From Phycisphaerae bacterium (lineage in GTDB: Bacteria; Planctomycetota; Phycisphaerae; UBA1845; JAFGLZ01): 51,489 bases of DNA. The notes beneath the pieces are model-generated. The model saw nothing but the letters and a program-made list of their open reading frames with translations, was not told the DNA's origin and made no database searches. The stretch spans positions 1-51,489 of the forward strand of contig JAFGLZ010000082.1 in NCBI GenBank assembly GCA_016927755.1, written 5' to 3'. Of this stretch, positions 41,499 to 50,727 are shown piece by piece (positions within the stretch are counted from its first letter, which is position 1; each line of letters opens with the position of its first letter). The position numbers and the translations under genes were made by a program.

Positions 41499-44360
41499 CT
41501 ATGGCCACCTCAGATTGCCGAACGATCGAGTGTTGTACAGGTATCGTCTCGCGCCCGACCAGCTACTGTATTGTCCCAGACGAGGCTGATACCTGCCGAA
41601 ATTGATCGCCCAACGCTTGATGGATCGAGCTTCCCGTCCGAATGCCGACAGCGGGATGCTCAGCTCCGCCGTCCAACCTCGCTCCTGTCGTGCCGCGGCC
41701 ACGCGCACCTCCGCGGGCCAGTGCCGGCTCGTTCCCCACGTGTCCGTCGAGACGCCTCGTTCGGCAAACGCCGCGCCGGTCGGTCGAATCACCAGATGGT
41801 AGACGTCGATCGGCTGGCCGGTACCCGCGTTCGTCGGGTCGATGAGAACCTCCAGCAGGTCTCCGTCCATCGGCAGCAACCCCTCATAGCGAACGAAGTT
41901 GCTGCTTGTGGCGGGTAGACTGTCCGGCTTGTCCTCCCGGCAATTGAAGGCAAGGTAGAGATGCTGACTGTCGAACCCCGTGAACACTACCGTTTGCTGA
42001 GTGGCTCGGCCCGTTGGCTCGCGCCCGGCCAGGAGCGGATCCTGACCGGCGATCACGATGAAGTCTCCGGCGACGTTGCGGATTCCGGGCGGCCAGTCGG
42101 ACAGGTCGCCGTCCACCACCACGGGGCGCTCCAGCCCCCGGGCAGTGACCTGCGTCAAGCGGGCACGGATCTCGACCTGTCCTTGCCGGCCTCCGTCGAA
42201 CACTACGGGAATGTAGGCGATGCCGAGCTCATTCGTGCCGATCGCCGACGCCCGCGCCACCAACGAGACCTTCGCTCGCGCCAGCGATGGCAATGCCTCC
42301 ACCGGCAGGTCGTTCGCCACGGCTCGCCAGCCGACCGGCAGCTTCCCGAACCGTAGTCGTCCCGTAATCGGTTCGGGCTTGTCGTTACGAACCACGAGAT
42401 GCAGTACGACCTCTGCCTCACCCCCGGAACTCGACGGGTCGAGCGATCGAACCCGCACGCCTTCGCAGTAGATGCGAACCTTGCACGCGCCGTCAATGAA
42501 CCGTCGCCATTCAACCGTCTGGACGAACTCGGCATCCTTGTCGCCCGGCGCGCCTCCCTGTATCCGCAGGATTCGGTCCGCCGTCAAACGCCGCGCCAGA
42601 TCCCACAGGTCGGGATCGCTGGCCCACGGCCATTGAACCCCGTCTGCATAGTGATCGCCGTAGGCGGCCGTTCCGCCGTACCGGAACAATGCTTTGGCGA
42701 TCGTGTCCGCCGTCCGGCCCTTGTCGATGCCCTTGAGGAGGGACAGGTACGCCACGTCCTGAAGACCTCGGCGGAGCTGCTTGAGCCGAACCGACGGCAC
42801 GGCCCCGAGGATCCCAAAGGGCTTGCCCGGGTAGACCAGCCAACTGCCGCCGCCAGCGACAACGGTGCTGACCGGGGTCTCCGGCCAGTCGTTGATGGTA
42901 GGCACAAGGATTCCCTGGATCTTGTAGCGGTAAGCCTGCCAGGCGAGCGCCCGGGGGTCTACTTCCGGCGTGCCGATATCAAACGACGGGCTGAAGGGGG
43001 GATGCTCCACCAACATCCATGCGGACTTTCCCATGGCCTGGCACTTCTTCATCGTCGGCTCGTCATAGAATTGCGCCGGCGGGGCCCATATCGAGACCAC
43101 GTTTGACAGGGCCGGATCGAACTCGTGCGATAGCCACCCGAAGGGCTTCATCGATTGAGGGATCGAGGTCGTGAGCAGCCGCAGACTCGGGCTTGCCTGG
43201 CGAACGGCCGTGCCGAACGACAAGACGGTATTGGCCGGTTCGGGCTCTGCCCGCACCGGGGGTGCCGTCCAAACGAAGTGCCTGTCGAGCCAACCCTTCT
43301 GCCGGAAGTGCTCCAGGCATTGCTTTAGGCATTCCTGGAATGCCACGCCATAGGCGGGTGAGTTGGCTCCCCCATAGCTCGCCGGGAGCGGGAAGGAGGC
43401 CGTTACCGGCATCGGCCACGCAGAGCCTCCTCTTCCATCGGGATAGGCGCTCCCGTCCAGGTAGCTCGAGACCGTGCGGTCGTACGTTTCCCAGGCGAGT
43501 CGCAATTGCCCCGAGGCTTCCAGCGAGATGGCCGGAGCGATCCCTGTCAGGAACGGGCTGCATCCATGCGCGTGAACCATTCGTAAGGTGCCGTCGAGCA
43601 CCCCCCTGACCTGTTCGGCCATCGGATCGCCATCCACCAGCCCCGCGGGGGCGTACGGTCTGCCTTCCCGCTCCAGGTGATGCGCCAGGAGCTTGGGCAG
43701 ATCCACGCCGAGATGGATCGGGCAGACCATCTCGTTGGGGAGCGTCAGCGGGAGAACCTGTACCTGCAACTGGAGCTGATCAACGATCGTTCCGTCACTG
43801 GCGATTTCGATCTTGGAGGTGTACACGCCGGGAGCGACGCTGGCGTCAATGGCGACGTCGATCCAAACGGGAAGGCACGAGTTCGCGGCCACGTCAAACG
43901 GCTGGCCTCCTTTCGGGGCGTTGAGCGGGACCAGGATATCCGCGTGTGGCTCTGTCGAGGGGACGATATTCTGGCGGATCATCTGCCAGGAGGGCTCACG
44001 AGTCGTGCGAACGTAATGCGGTCGATAGGCCCGAACGGTCTCGGACGGGAGTGTCGTCGTCTTGTCGCTCAATTGGCCGATTGTGAGTGTTACGCGTGCC
44101 AGGGGTCGCTCCTGTGCCGAGACCACGAGTTGGCACGCCACCGTCTCGTTGCGAGCGGCACGCAGGCTGATCCGTTTGTCCTGATGACTGTAGCAGTTGG
44201 TCTCGCGACGGACCGTCCCGTTCATCGCGACCGTGTGCGACCCGCTCACCGCCCAGACGTTCAGCCCTCCGGGCTCAAACGAGGGCTGGACACAGCCCGC
44301 CGCCGCCAGACAAAACAGCAGAGCTGCCACGAGTATCGGCCAACGAGTTGGATCGGTCAT
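41499..44360 (-). CDS. DUF4091/GH123-like lipoprotein with CBM9-like tail
   Basis: A 953-aa exported lipoprotein; the signal sequence ends CLAAAGC (lipobox AAGC). The N-terminal region (about 30-220) is beta-rich with ETVACQLVVSAQERPL. A (beta/alpha)8-like middle (about 220-580) resembles glycoside hydrolase family 123-type proteins. The LKQLRRGLQDVAYLSLLKGI segment is typical of DUF4091. The C-terminal 200 residues look like a CBM9/DOMON-type sugar-binding domain (WTAELSIPLSAFG, then SFGNLRWP). AAGGA lies 8 nt before the ATG. Catalytic residues cannot be fixed by eye. A role in polysaccharide use fits the planctomycete setting. Confidence 0.75.
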   Translation of the reverse strand: MTDPTRWPILVAALLFCLAAAGCVQPSFEPGGLNVWAVSGSHTVAMNGTVRRETNCYSHQDKRISLRAARNETVACQLVVSAQERPLARVTLTIGQLSDKTTTLPSETVRAYRPHYVRTTREPSWQMIRQNIVPSTEPHADILVPLNAPKGGQPFDVAANSCLPVWIDVAIDASVAPGVYTSKIEIASDGTIVDQLQLQVQVLPLTLPNEMVCPIHLGVDLPKLLAHHLEREGRPYAPAGLVDGDPMAEQVRGVLDGTLRMVHAHGCSPFLTGIAPAISLEASGQLRLAWETYDRTVSSYLDGSAYPDGRGGSAWPMPVTASFPLPASYGGANSPAYGVAFQECLKQCLEHFRQKGWLDRHFVWTAPPVRAEPEPANTVLSFGTAVRQASPSLRLLTTSIPQSMKPFGWLSHEFDPALSNVVSIWAPPAQFYDEPTMKKCQAMGKSAWMLVEHPPFSPSFDIGTPEVDPRALAWQAYRYKIQGILVPTINDWPETPVSTVVAGGGSWLVYPGKPFGILGAVPSVRLKQLRRGLQDVAYLSLLKGIDKGRTADTIAKALFRYGGTAAYGDHYADGVQWPWASDPDLWDLARRLTADRILRIQGGAPGDKDAEFVQTVEWRRFIDGACKVRIYCEGVRVRSLDPSSSGGEAEVVLHLVVRNDKPEPITGRLRFGKLPVGWRAVANDLPVEALPSLARAKVSLVARASAIGTNELGIAYIPVVFDGGRQGQVEIRARLTQVTARGLERPVVVDGDLSDWPPGIRNVAGDFIVIAGQDPLLAGREPTGRATQQTVVFTGFDSQHLYLAFNCREDKPDSLPATSSNFVRYEGLLPMDGDLLEVLIDPTNAGTGQPIDVYHLVIRPTGAAFAERGVSTDTWGTSRHWPAEVRVAAARQERGWTAELSIPLSAFGREARSIKRWAINFGRYQPRLGQYSSWSGARRYLYNTRSFGNLRWP

Positions 44361-44408
44361 GAAACCAGTCCTTGACAACGGAGCCCGAATACCGCCAAGC
44401 TGCATTCT

Positions 44409-44975
44409 ATGATCGCGGGTGACGATAGGCCAGGGCTCAGCAGTGTTCGGCGGGCGCGTCTGCGCGATCGTGCACGCGCCGGGATGACGCTGGTCGAGAT
44501 GGCAGTCGCCGTGCTACTGCTCGGGATCGTGCTGTTCCTGCTGTCGGGATTCGCGCGGACTTCGAGGCTGCAGGCCAAGAAGGATCTGGCGGTCCGCCTG
44601 CTCTGCTCCTTGGACGAAGCCTTGACGGTCTACATCCAGCACTATGAGACGGCTCCTCCCGGCCGTCCCGACGGATCGGCCACGGCGGCCATTGAAGCGT
44701 TGCTTGCTTACGGTCCCAGCAGCGCGAAGTTGGACGGTCTGCCGGCGGTTCTCAGGCGGGCCGAGGGCCAGGGGCTTGTCGACCCGTGGGGATCCCCGCT
44801 TCGATACGTCACCGTCGCCCACGAATCAGCCGTGATGCGGAGTCGCGTCGTAACCAACAAGGGGCGCCCGATCTTCGATTCGGCGGGGCCGGATCGCCAG
44901 TTCGGGCCGACGGAGGGAAGAGCAGACGGTTCTGACATATGGGGGGAGGAATGCCTTCTCGAGTCCCGCCCGTGA
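44409..44975 (+). CDS. prepilin-type pseudopilin
   Basis: A 188-aa protein with a prepilin leader: a basic leader of about 25 residues, then G-MTLVEMAVAVLLLGIVLF, which is the (G|F/M)TLVE processing site and the hydrophobic helix of type IV pilins and type II secretion pseudopilins. The Glu at +5 is present. The globular part lacks features that separate pilin from pseudopilin, but ends near a PWGSPLRYV segment (DPWGxPYxY-like) typical of GspG/GspH pseudopilins. Its start lies 48 bp from the divergent DUF4091 gene. Confidence 0.8.
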   Translation: MIAGDDRPGLSSVRRARLRDRARAGMTLVEMAVAVLLLGIVLFLLSGFARTSRLQAKKDLAVRLLCSLDEALTVYIQHYETAPPGRPDGSATAAIEALLAYGPSSAKLDGLPAVLRRAEGQGLVDPWGSPLRYVTVAHESAVMRSRVVTNKGRPIFDSAGPDRQFGPTEGRADGSDIWGEECLLESRP

Positions 44976-45020
44976 TTCCCTTTCTTCCGCGGCGTCTTGG
45001 AGTCGGTTTGATCCATGCCA

Positions 45021-45048
45021 TTGATGCTCCCTGGAGTCAGGGTAGAAT
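45021..45048 (+). promoter_or_regulatory. candidate promoter of the MEDS histidine kinase
   Basis: TTGATG (45021-45026), 16 bp, TAGAAT (45043-45048). The leader would be about 130-220 nt and carries an imperfect hairpin AACCTG (45129-45134) / CAGGTT (45145-45150). The remainder of 44976-45187 shows no gene with support. Confidence 0.4.
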
Positions 45049-45187
45049 AAACCTGGGTGGCAAGAGGAGGATGTGACGCCCACCCCACCCCTGTGCATCT
45101 CATGGCTCGTGGTTTCTTGCGAGCCGGAAACCTGCGGTGCGAGACAGGTTCCCGTCGGGCTAGCATCGGCGGTTCGCCCAGAGCATC

Positions 45188-48100
45188 GTGATGACGGCAA
45201 CCGCCAGGCGTCGCTTGCATTTCGTTGGTGCTGCGCTTGGGGTGTATCCCACTCTCGGAAGGAGCGCGATCCAGATCATGCCACCTGACGCCTTTCCCAG
45301 CATCGACGATTTGGCGCCAGGGGACCATCTCTGCTTCTTCTACGACACGCCGGAGGATCATCGCGGGACACTCCGGTCATTCGTCGGTTCGGGGATCAAA
45401 CGTAATGAGAGGGTTGTCTACATCGCTGACGGTGAGCATCCCCCCGACGGGCTCGGCTTGCTCGGCGAAAATCCCGAGCAAGTCGATACCCATCTGCGCA
45501 GCGGCCAGCTCTGCATCCTGAATGCCCAGGAAACCTACCTGGTTGGGGGCGTGTTCGATCCGGATGCCATGATCCGACTGCTCAGGCAGGAGACCGTTCG
45601 AGCGATGGCCGACGGGTACGCTGCCCTGCGCGTTACCGGGGAGATGACGTGGGCTCTGGGCCGGCCGCCCGGCAGCCACCGCTTGAGGGAGTATGAATCT
45701 CGACTCAGCGAGTTCTTCCCGGGCAGCGCGTGCCTGGCGCTGTGCCAGTACGACCAACGGCAGTTCAGTCCGTCGATGCTACTGGACATCCTCATGGTCC
45801 ACCCGTTGGTTGTCGTGGGGTCGGAACTCTATGAAAACCCGTTCTACAGTCATCCCTCGGAACTCGATCAGAAGGACCGATCCGCCGCACAGTTGCGTCG
45901 CCTTCTTTCGGGACTGTCTCGGCAGAAGCGAACAGATGCGCTGCTCCGCAGCACATACGGGGAAATCGAAAGGCGCGTCGAGGAGCGGACGGCCGACCTA
46001 TCCATGTCCGTCTCCCTCCTGCGACAGGAGATCAACCAGCGGAGACGCGCGGAGGAGGCGTATCGAACGCTCGTCGACCAAACGGTCCAGGGGCTTTGCA
46101 TCCTGCAGGACGGTCGGGCGGCCTTCGCCAACCGAGCGTTTGCCCAGATGGGCGGCTACACGCGGGAGGAGATGGAATCGCTCTCTACCGAGCAGGTGCG
46201 GTCAAGCGTTCACCCCGATGACGGGGAGCGCGTGTGGCGGCACTATCGCGACCGCCTGACGGGCAGGCAGGTCCCTGAACGCTACGAGTTTCGCATGATT
46301 CGCAAGGACGGGTCCGTGTTCTGGGTCGAAGCGCACGCCAAGCTAATCGAGTACCAGGGACGCCCCGCCACGCAGTTGCTCTTTCTCGATATAACGGAGC
46401 GTCGGCGGACGGAAGAGGCCTATCGGGCGCTGGTCGACCACTCGTTGCAGGGGTTGGTGATCCTGCAAGACGGGCGCGTTGTCTTTGCCAATCAGGCCTT
46501 CTCTGACATGTGCGGCTACAGCCAGGAGGAGATGGCGGCCTTGTCGCCGGACCAGGTGGCTCGGACCGTCTCTGAGGAGGATCGTGAGCGGGTTCGGACC
46601 TGGTATGCGGATCGACAGGAGCACCGGCCGGCCCCGGAGCGATGCGAGTATCGGATGACTCGCAAAGACGGATCGCTTCTTTGGATGGAGGTCCATGCCA
46701 GTCCTGTCGAGTACCGCGGCAGGCCGGCAATTCAGGCGGCCATGGTGGACATCACGCGCCGTAAGACAGCCGCGGAAGCGCTCCTCGAGAGCGAAGAACG
46801 TTACCGAACGCTCGTCGAGAACGCGACGGACATCATCTATACGGTGGACATCAAGACCGGCCGGATCACTTCCGTCAACCGTGCCGTGGAGGCCATTCTC
46901 GGATACGCCGTCGAGGAGGTCGTCGGGGTCAACATCGACAACTACTTGACCGAGCGCCAACGGGAGCTGTCCAACGCGGCCGGCAGGCAGAAGCTCGAGG
47001 GCATGCCGCACACTCGGTATGAGATTGAAGTACCTGCGAAGGACGGGCACGTCGTACCGATGGAGATCAATAGTTGGCTTCTGCATGAGTACGGCCAGCC
47101 CGTCGCGTTTCAGGGAGTGGCTCGCGACATCACTCAGCGCAAGCGCGCCGAGGCCGAGCGGCAGAGGCTCGATGTCAAGATCCAGCAGGCTCAGAAGATG
47201 GAAAGTCTGGCCGTCTTGGCCGGTGGCGTGGCCCACGACTTCAACAATCTGCTGACGAGCGTCTTGGCCAACGCCAGTTTCCTCCTCGGCGACGTGCCGC
47301 CGGACTCACCCATGAGAGAGCCGCTTGAGATCATCGAGCAATCCGCCCACCAGGCCTCGGAGCTCACGAACCAGATGCTGGCGTACTCGGGCAGAGGGGC
47401 GTTCATCATCGAGCGAGTGGACCTGTCGCGACTCGTGCAGGACATGAAGCACCTGCTGAAGTCCATCGTGCCCAAAGGGGGACGCTTGGCCTACGATCTC
47501 GCGGACGATGTGTGCGCCGTTGAGGCGGACCCCAGTCAACTCCGTCAAGTGCTCATGAACCTGGTGATCAACGCCTCGGAAGCCATTTCTGGCGGGCCAG
47601 GCACCATCACGGTGAGCACCGGCTGTCTGGAGGCCGATCGCTCCTACCTCGATCGCGCGCTCTTGGACCCTGGCGATCTGCCCGAGGGGGCCTACTCCTA
47701 CCTGGAGATCTCCGACACGGGCTGCGGAATGGGCGAGGATACCATGGCGAAGATCTTCGATCCGTTCTTCAGCAAGAAGTTCACGGGCCGAGGTCTCGGC
47801 CTCGCCGCGGTCTCGGGGATCGTTCGAGGGCATCGCGGTACGATTGCCGTGACATCTCAGCCGGGCCACGGATCGACGTTTCGGGTCCTACTGCCTTGCT
47901 CCCCCGCTCCGAGCGAGGATTCGCGGGGGCGCGAGATGCCGTGTGAACGGTGCCGCGGAGCCGACACGGTTCTCATGATCGGCGGCAGCGCGGACGACCG
48001 AGAAGACGCGCGAGAGATTCTGGGCAGGATGGGACTCGACCTTCTGACGTCCGACGAGGGTCGTGAGGGTCTCGGCATCTTCCTCGAACACGCCGAGACT

Positions 48101-48343
48101 ATCTGCCTGGTGTTGCTGGACTCGACGCTGCCCGATCGGCAGGCCGAAGAGATACTTCTGGAGCTTCGCGGGATCCGTCCGAGCGCCAGGATCATCCTGT
48201 CAGTCGCCGAGGGCTGCGACATCACCCACCTGGGCGATCCCTGGCGAACAGTCGCGGGATTCGTCCGCAAGCCGTATCAATCCGCCAACCTTGGAGACCT
48301 AATCCGATTCGAGCTTCAGCGAGATTCCCAGCCCCCCGAGTGA
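45188..48343 (+). CDS. hybrid histidine kinase with MEDS and three PAS domains
   Basis: A 1051-aa sensor. The N-terminal MEDS domain (about 45-205) shows PGDHLCFFYDTPEDHRGTL. MEDS (methanogen/methylotroph DcmR sensory domain) is linked to small-molecule sensing. Three PAS domains follow (about 290-405, 411-520, 535-655), with ITERRRTEEAY-type linkers. The HisKA box GGVAHDFNNLL has H683 as phosphoacceptor. The HATPase has N-box LMNLVINASEA, ISDTGCGMG and GRGLGLAAV. The C-terminal receiver (about 930-1045) keeps the phospho-Asp (D978, VLLDSTLPD) and Lys (VRKPYQ), but the acidic pair is replaced (VLMIGGSADDRED). ATG 45278 is an alternative start just before MEDS. No dedicated response regulator is adjacent. 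Confidence 0.9.
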   Translation: MMTATARRRLHFVGAALGVYPTLGRSAIQIMPPDAFPSIDDLAPGDHLCFFYDTPEDHRGTLRSFVGSGIKRNERVVYIADGEHPPDGLGLLGENPEQVDTHLRSGQLCILNAQETYLVGGVFDPDAMIRLLRQETVRAMADGYAALRVTGEMTWALGRPPGSHRLREYESRLSEFFPGSACLALCQYDQRQFSPSMLLDILMVHPLVVVGSELYENPFYSHPSELDQKDRSAAQLRRLLSGLSRQKRTDALLRSTYGEIERRVEERTADLSMSVSLLRQEINQRRRAEEAYRTLVDQTVQGLCILQDGRAAFANRAFAQMGGYTREEMESLSTEQVRSSVHPDDGERVWRHYRDRLTGRQVPERYEFRMIRKDGSVFWVEAHAKLIEYQGRPATQLLFLDITERRRTEEAYRALVDHSLQGLVILQDGRVVFANQAFSDMCGYSQEEMAALSPDQVARTVSEEDRERVRTWYADRQEHRPAPERCEYRMTRKDGSLLWMEVHASPVEYRGRPAIQAAMVDITRRKTAAEALLESEERYRTLVENATDIIYTVDIKTGRITSVNRAVEAILGYAVEEVVGVNIDNYLTERQRELSNAAGRQKLEGMPHTRYEIEVPAKDGHVVPMEINSWLLHEYGQPVAFQGVARDITQRKRAEAERQRLDVKIQQAQKMESLAVLAGGVAHDFNNLLTSVLANASFLLGDVPPDSPMREPLEIIEQSAHQASELTNQMLAYSGRGAFIIERVDLSRLVQDMKHLLKSIVPKGGRLAYDLADDVCAVEADPSQLRQVLMNLVINASEAISGGPGTITVSTGCLEADRSYLDRALLDPGDLPEGAYSYLEISDTGCGMGEDTMAKIFDPFFSKKFTGRGLGLAAVSGIVRGHRGTIAVTSQPGHGSTFRVLLPCSPAPSEDSRGREMPCERCRGADTVLMIGGSADDREDAREILGRMGLDLLTSDEGREGLGIFLEHAETICLVLLDSTLPDRQAEEILLELRGIRPSARIILSVAEGCDITHLGDPWRTVAGFVRKPYQSANLGDLIRFELQRDSQPPE

Positions 48344-48598
48344 TGCCCCGCATGGGCGGCAAGGAGGAGGCCTGCCGTCCGGACTCGAGGCGGGCCTGAG
48401 CGTCTGGATTGACGCCGTCGGACAAGAGGCCAAGTCCATCGAATGGCGCGTCGACCGGCAGGACCACACCGTGCTCAGTCACGATCTCAGCTCGGCGATC
48501 GGAGAAACGTTCCCAAGGACCCTCTTGTGATCAGGTTGGAGAGGCTCAGGCCGGTCGCGTCGGGCGCGGGTGACGATCGTTGGACCAGTGAGGGTGCC
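48344..48598. other. gap after the histidine kinase
   Basis: A gap of about 250 bp. A frame (48342-48530) reads through ...GLSVWIDAVGQEAKSIEW... to a TGA with protein-like composition but has no ATG, GTG or TTG start before it, so it could be a decayed 3' end of a gene. No other feature is clear. Confidence 0.35.
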
Positions 48599-48627
48599 TT
48601 GACAGAAGGCCGAAAGGTTCCTATACT
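48599..48627 (+). promoter_or_regulatory. sigma70-type promoter for the DksA-like gene
   Basis: TTGACA (48599-48604, perfect -35), 17 bp, TATACT (48622-48627, 5 of 6). The predicted start is near 48634, giving a 5' leader of about 73 nt. Confidence 0.75.
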
Positions 48628-48706
48628 GGCTCAATTCAAGATCGCGTTGAGGTCATTACTGACAATGGGTTATAGCAGTTTGGGTTCTGGGGCAGGGTAG
48701 CGCAAA

Positions 48707-49435
48707 GTGGCCAAACGAACGAGCAAGAAGGGCTCCGCCAAGCCGACGACTCGCAAGGCGACGAAGAAGCCGACGGCAGCCAAGAAGCGAGGTTCGTCTG
48801 CTTCGGCCCCCAAGACGGCCAAGAAGTCGGCGTCCAGGAAGAAGGCCGGCACCAAGGCTGTCAAGAAGACCACCCGCAAGCCTGTTGCCGGCAAGAAGAA
48901 GGTTTCCGAGGGGAAGAAGGCGGTTATCGAGAAGCCTTCGATGCAGAAGGCGCCCGCCAAGAAGCGCGCCAAGCGGAAGGCCGCTGCCCCTTCGAACTCC
49001 TCCAGCTTCGATCGGGACCGCTTCGAGGAGCCTGTGGAGGACAAGCCGCCCAAGAGCCCGTTGAAAAAGAGGGAACTAGAGGTGTTCAGGGCGCTCTTGC
49101 TGGCCAAACGAGCGACCCTCGTGGGCGACGTAACGAACATGACGGATGAGGCCTTGCGGCAGGATCGCCAGACGTCCTCGGGGGATCTGTCCAACATGCC
49201 GATTCACATGGCCGACCTCGGCAGCGACAACTTCGAGCAGGAGTTCACGCTTGGCTTGATCGAGAACTCGCACGCTGTTCTCCGGGAGATCGATGAGGCC
49301 CTTCAACGGATCGACGAGGGCGGCTATGGGGTGTGCCTGGGCACCGGCAGGCCCATCTCGAAGGCCCGACTCAAGGCTAAGCCCTGGGCCAAGTACTGCA
49401 TTGAATACGCGCGGAAACTCGAACGCGGCTACTAA
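48707..49435 (+). CDS. DksA/TraR-like protein with histone H1-like N-terminal tail
   Basis: A 242-aa protein. Residues 1-92 are Lys/Ala/Thr/Pro-rich with KKPTAAKK-type repeats, like eukaryotic H1 or bacterial Hc1 tails, predicted to bind DNA or RNA. Residues about 115-242 are DksA/TraR-like: a coiled stretch (RALLLAKRATLVGDVTNM), then LSNMPIHMADLGSDNFEQEF and a C-terminal zinc-finger region. Of the four expected Cys only C210 and C231 remain (T213 and Y234 replace the partners), so zinc binding is probably lost or altered. The GTG start follows AGGG. It stands before lspA on the same strand with a strong promoter. Confidence 0.85.
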   Translation: MAKRTSKKGSAKPTTRKATKKPTAAKKRGSSASAPKTAKKSASRKKAGTKAVKKTTRKPVAGKKKVSEGKKAVIEKPSMQKAPAKKRAKRKAAAPSNSSSFDRDRFEEPVEDKPPKSPLKKRELEVFRALLLAKRATLVGDVTNMTDEALRQDRQTSSGDLSNMPIHMADLGSDNFEQEFTLGLIENSHAVLREIDEALQRIDEGGYGVCLGTGRPISKARLKAKPWAKYCIEYARKLERGY

Positions 49436-49456
49436 TCGGCTGAACCCAGGCGGCTC

Positions 49457-50248
49457 ATGCCCGAATCCACCGGACCCACAAGCGACGCGCCCACCAAGAT
49501 CGACGACGACCAGGTTGTCTCCTGGCAGGATCTGAGCCTGCGGCACGGGCCCAGCCACGCCCGGATGTGGATCATTGCCGTGGTCGGTCTGACCCTTGAC
49601 CTTTGGAGCAAGCACTGGGCGTTCAGCCAACTGCAGGACGTCAAGGTGGTCATCCCCGAGCTGCTTCACTTCCGTCGCTCACTCAACCCCGGGGCGTTGT
49701 TCGGGTTGGGGCACGGGTTGACGACGGTCTTCATCGCGGCGTCGATCCTGGCGCTGCTCTTCGTGCTTTATCTCTTCGCCCACACGCCGCGTGAACGAAA
49801 GAGCATGCACGTGGCCCTCGGGTTGATCCTGGCCGGGGCGCTGGGCAATCTGTACGATCGCGCCTTCGTTCGGGCGGATGCGGTCTGGCGGCCCGCCGAC
49901 ATAGGGTGGCGAAGCTGGACCGGCAGTCAGGTGTATCGGACGGGCAAGCTGGTTCGGGAGACGGAGCGGTACTGGTTCTTCGCGGAGTGGCCGGAAGGCG
50001 ACGGACCCCAGTTCCCCATCAAGAAGCTCGACAAGTGGCGGGTCGAGCCGACGCCCGTCGTTCGCGACTTCATCAAGATCGAGACCGGTTGGCTGCCGAA
50101 GGGCATACAGCTCTGGAAGTGGATCTTCAACGTGGCCGACGGCCTGTTGGTCTGTGGGGTCGCGATCCTTCTGCTCAACTTCTGGTGGGACCGGCGGCTG
50201 GAGCGGGCCGCGGCGAGAGCCCAGGACACCTCAGAGCGAGATTCGTGA
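49457..50248 (+). CDS. lspA: lipoprotein signal peptidase II, enlarged
   Basis: A 263-aa membrane aspartyl peptidase that cleaves lipoprotein signal peptides. It keeps the family core: LTLDLWSKHWAF, SLNPGALFGL, the catalytic box GNLYDR and the second Asp in FNVADGLLVCG. About 70 residues (roughly 142-210) are inserted between the two catalytic motifs, so it is much longer than the usual 160-170 aa. The N-terminal extension (about 36 residues) precedes the first helix. The ATG follows the DksA-like gene by 21 bp. Several lipoproteins in this window would be its substrates. Confidence 0.88.
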   Translation: MPESTGPTSDAPTKIDDDQVVSWQDLSLRHGPSHARMWIIAVVGLTLDLWSKHWAFSQLQDVKVVIPELLHFRRSLNPGALFGLGHGLTTVFIAASILALLFVLYLFAHTPRERKSMHVALGLILAGALGNLYDRAFVRADAVWRPADIGWRSWTGSQVYRTGKLVRETERYWFFAEWPEGDGPQFPIKKLDKWRVEPTPVVRDFIKIETGWLPKGIQLWKWIFNVADGLLVCGVAILLLNFWWDRRLERAAARAQDTSERDS

Positions 50249-50598
50249 TGACGCAACCCAATCCTGCCGAGCGGGTGTTCTTCGCGCGGGACGACATGCC
50301 TGTGACGCGGTTGTTCGAGGGCGTGACGGCGAGGCTGGCGTGGGGCGAGAAGGTCATGCTGTCGCTGGTGGACCTCGATCCGGGGGGCGAGGTGCCTGAG
50401 CACTCGCACCCGCACGAGCAGGCCGGCATCTGCATCGAGGGTCACTTCGAGTTGGTCGTCAACGGCCAGGCACGGCTCGTCGAGGCCGGGCAGATGTATA
50501 TCATTCCGGGCGATACGCCTCACGCGGCCCGGGCCGTGGACGAGCCCTGCAAGACGCTCGACATCTTCGCGCCGCCTCGCGAGGAGTACAAGACGTAG
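50248..50598 (+). CDS. cupin-domain protein
   Basis: A 116-aa single cupin barrel. Motif 1 has PEHSHPHEQAGICIEGHFEL, with H52, H54, H56 and E57 as likely metal ligands. Motif 2 is PGDTPHAARA with H92. Such small cupins bind metal and serve as isomerases, dioxygenases or sensors. The ATG overlaps the lspA stop in TGATG, which suggests co-translation with lspA. The substrate is unknown. Confidence 0.85.
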   Translation: MTQPNPAERVFFARDDMPVTRLFEGVTARLAWGEKVMLSLVDLDPGGEVPEHSHPHEQAGICIEGHFELVVNGQARLVEAGQMYIIPGDTPHAARAVDEPCKTLDIFAPPREEYKT

Positions 50599-50727
50599 AC
50601 CACCATCCGGGTGTCTACCCAATCGACGTACCAGCCGATCTCGGCCAAGCTCCGATCTCCAATCCAACATGCGGTCCGCCTCTTGCGGCGGGCAGCGAGA
50701 CCGCGCGGCGTGGGACGCCCGACCGGG

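Noticed and set aside
45073..45288. 71-codon frame starting at a GTG after GAGGAGG
   Set aside because: The ribosome-binding site is only 2 nt from the start, the frame overlaps the histidine kinase in another frame, and there is no domain.
48443..48700. 85-codon frame upstream of the DksA-like gene
   Set aside because: It spans the strong promoter of the next gene and has low-complexity, shadow-like composition.
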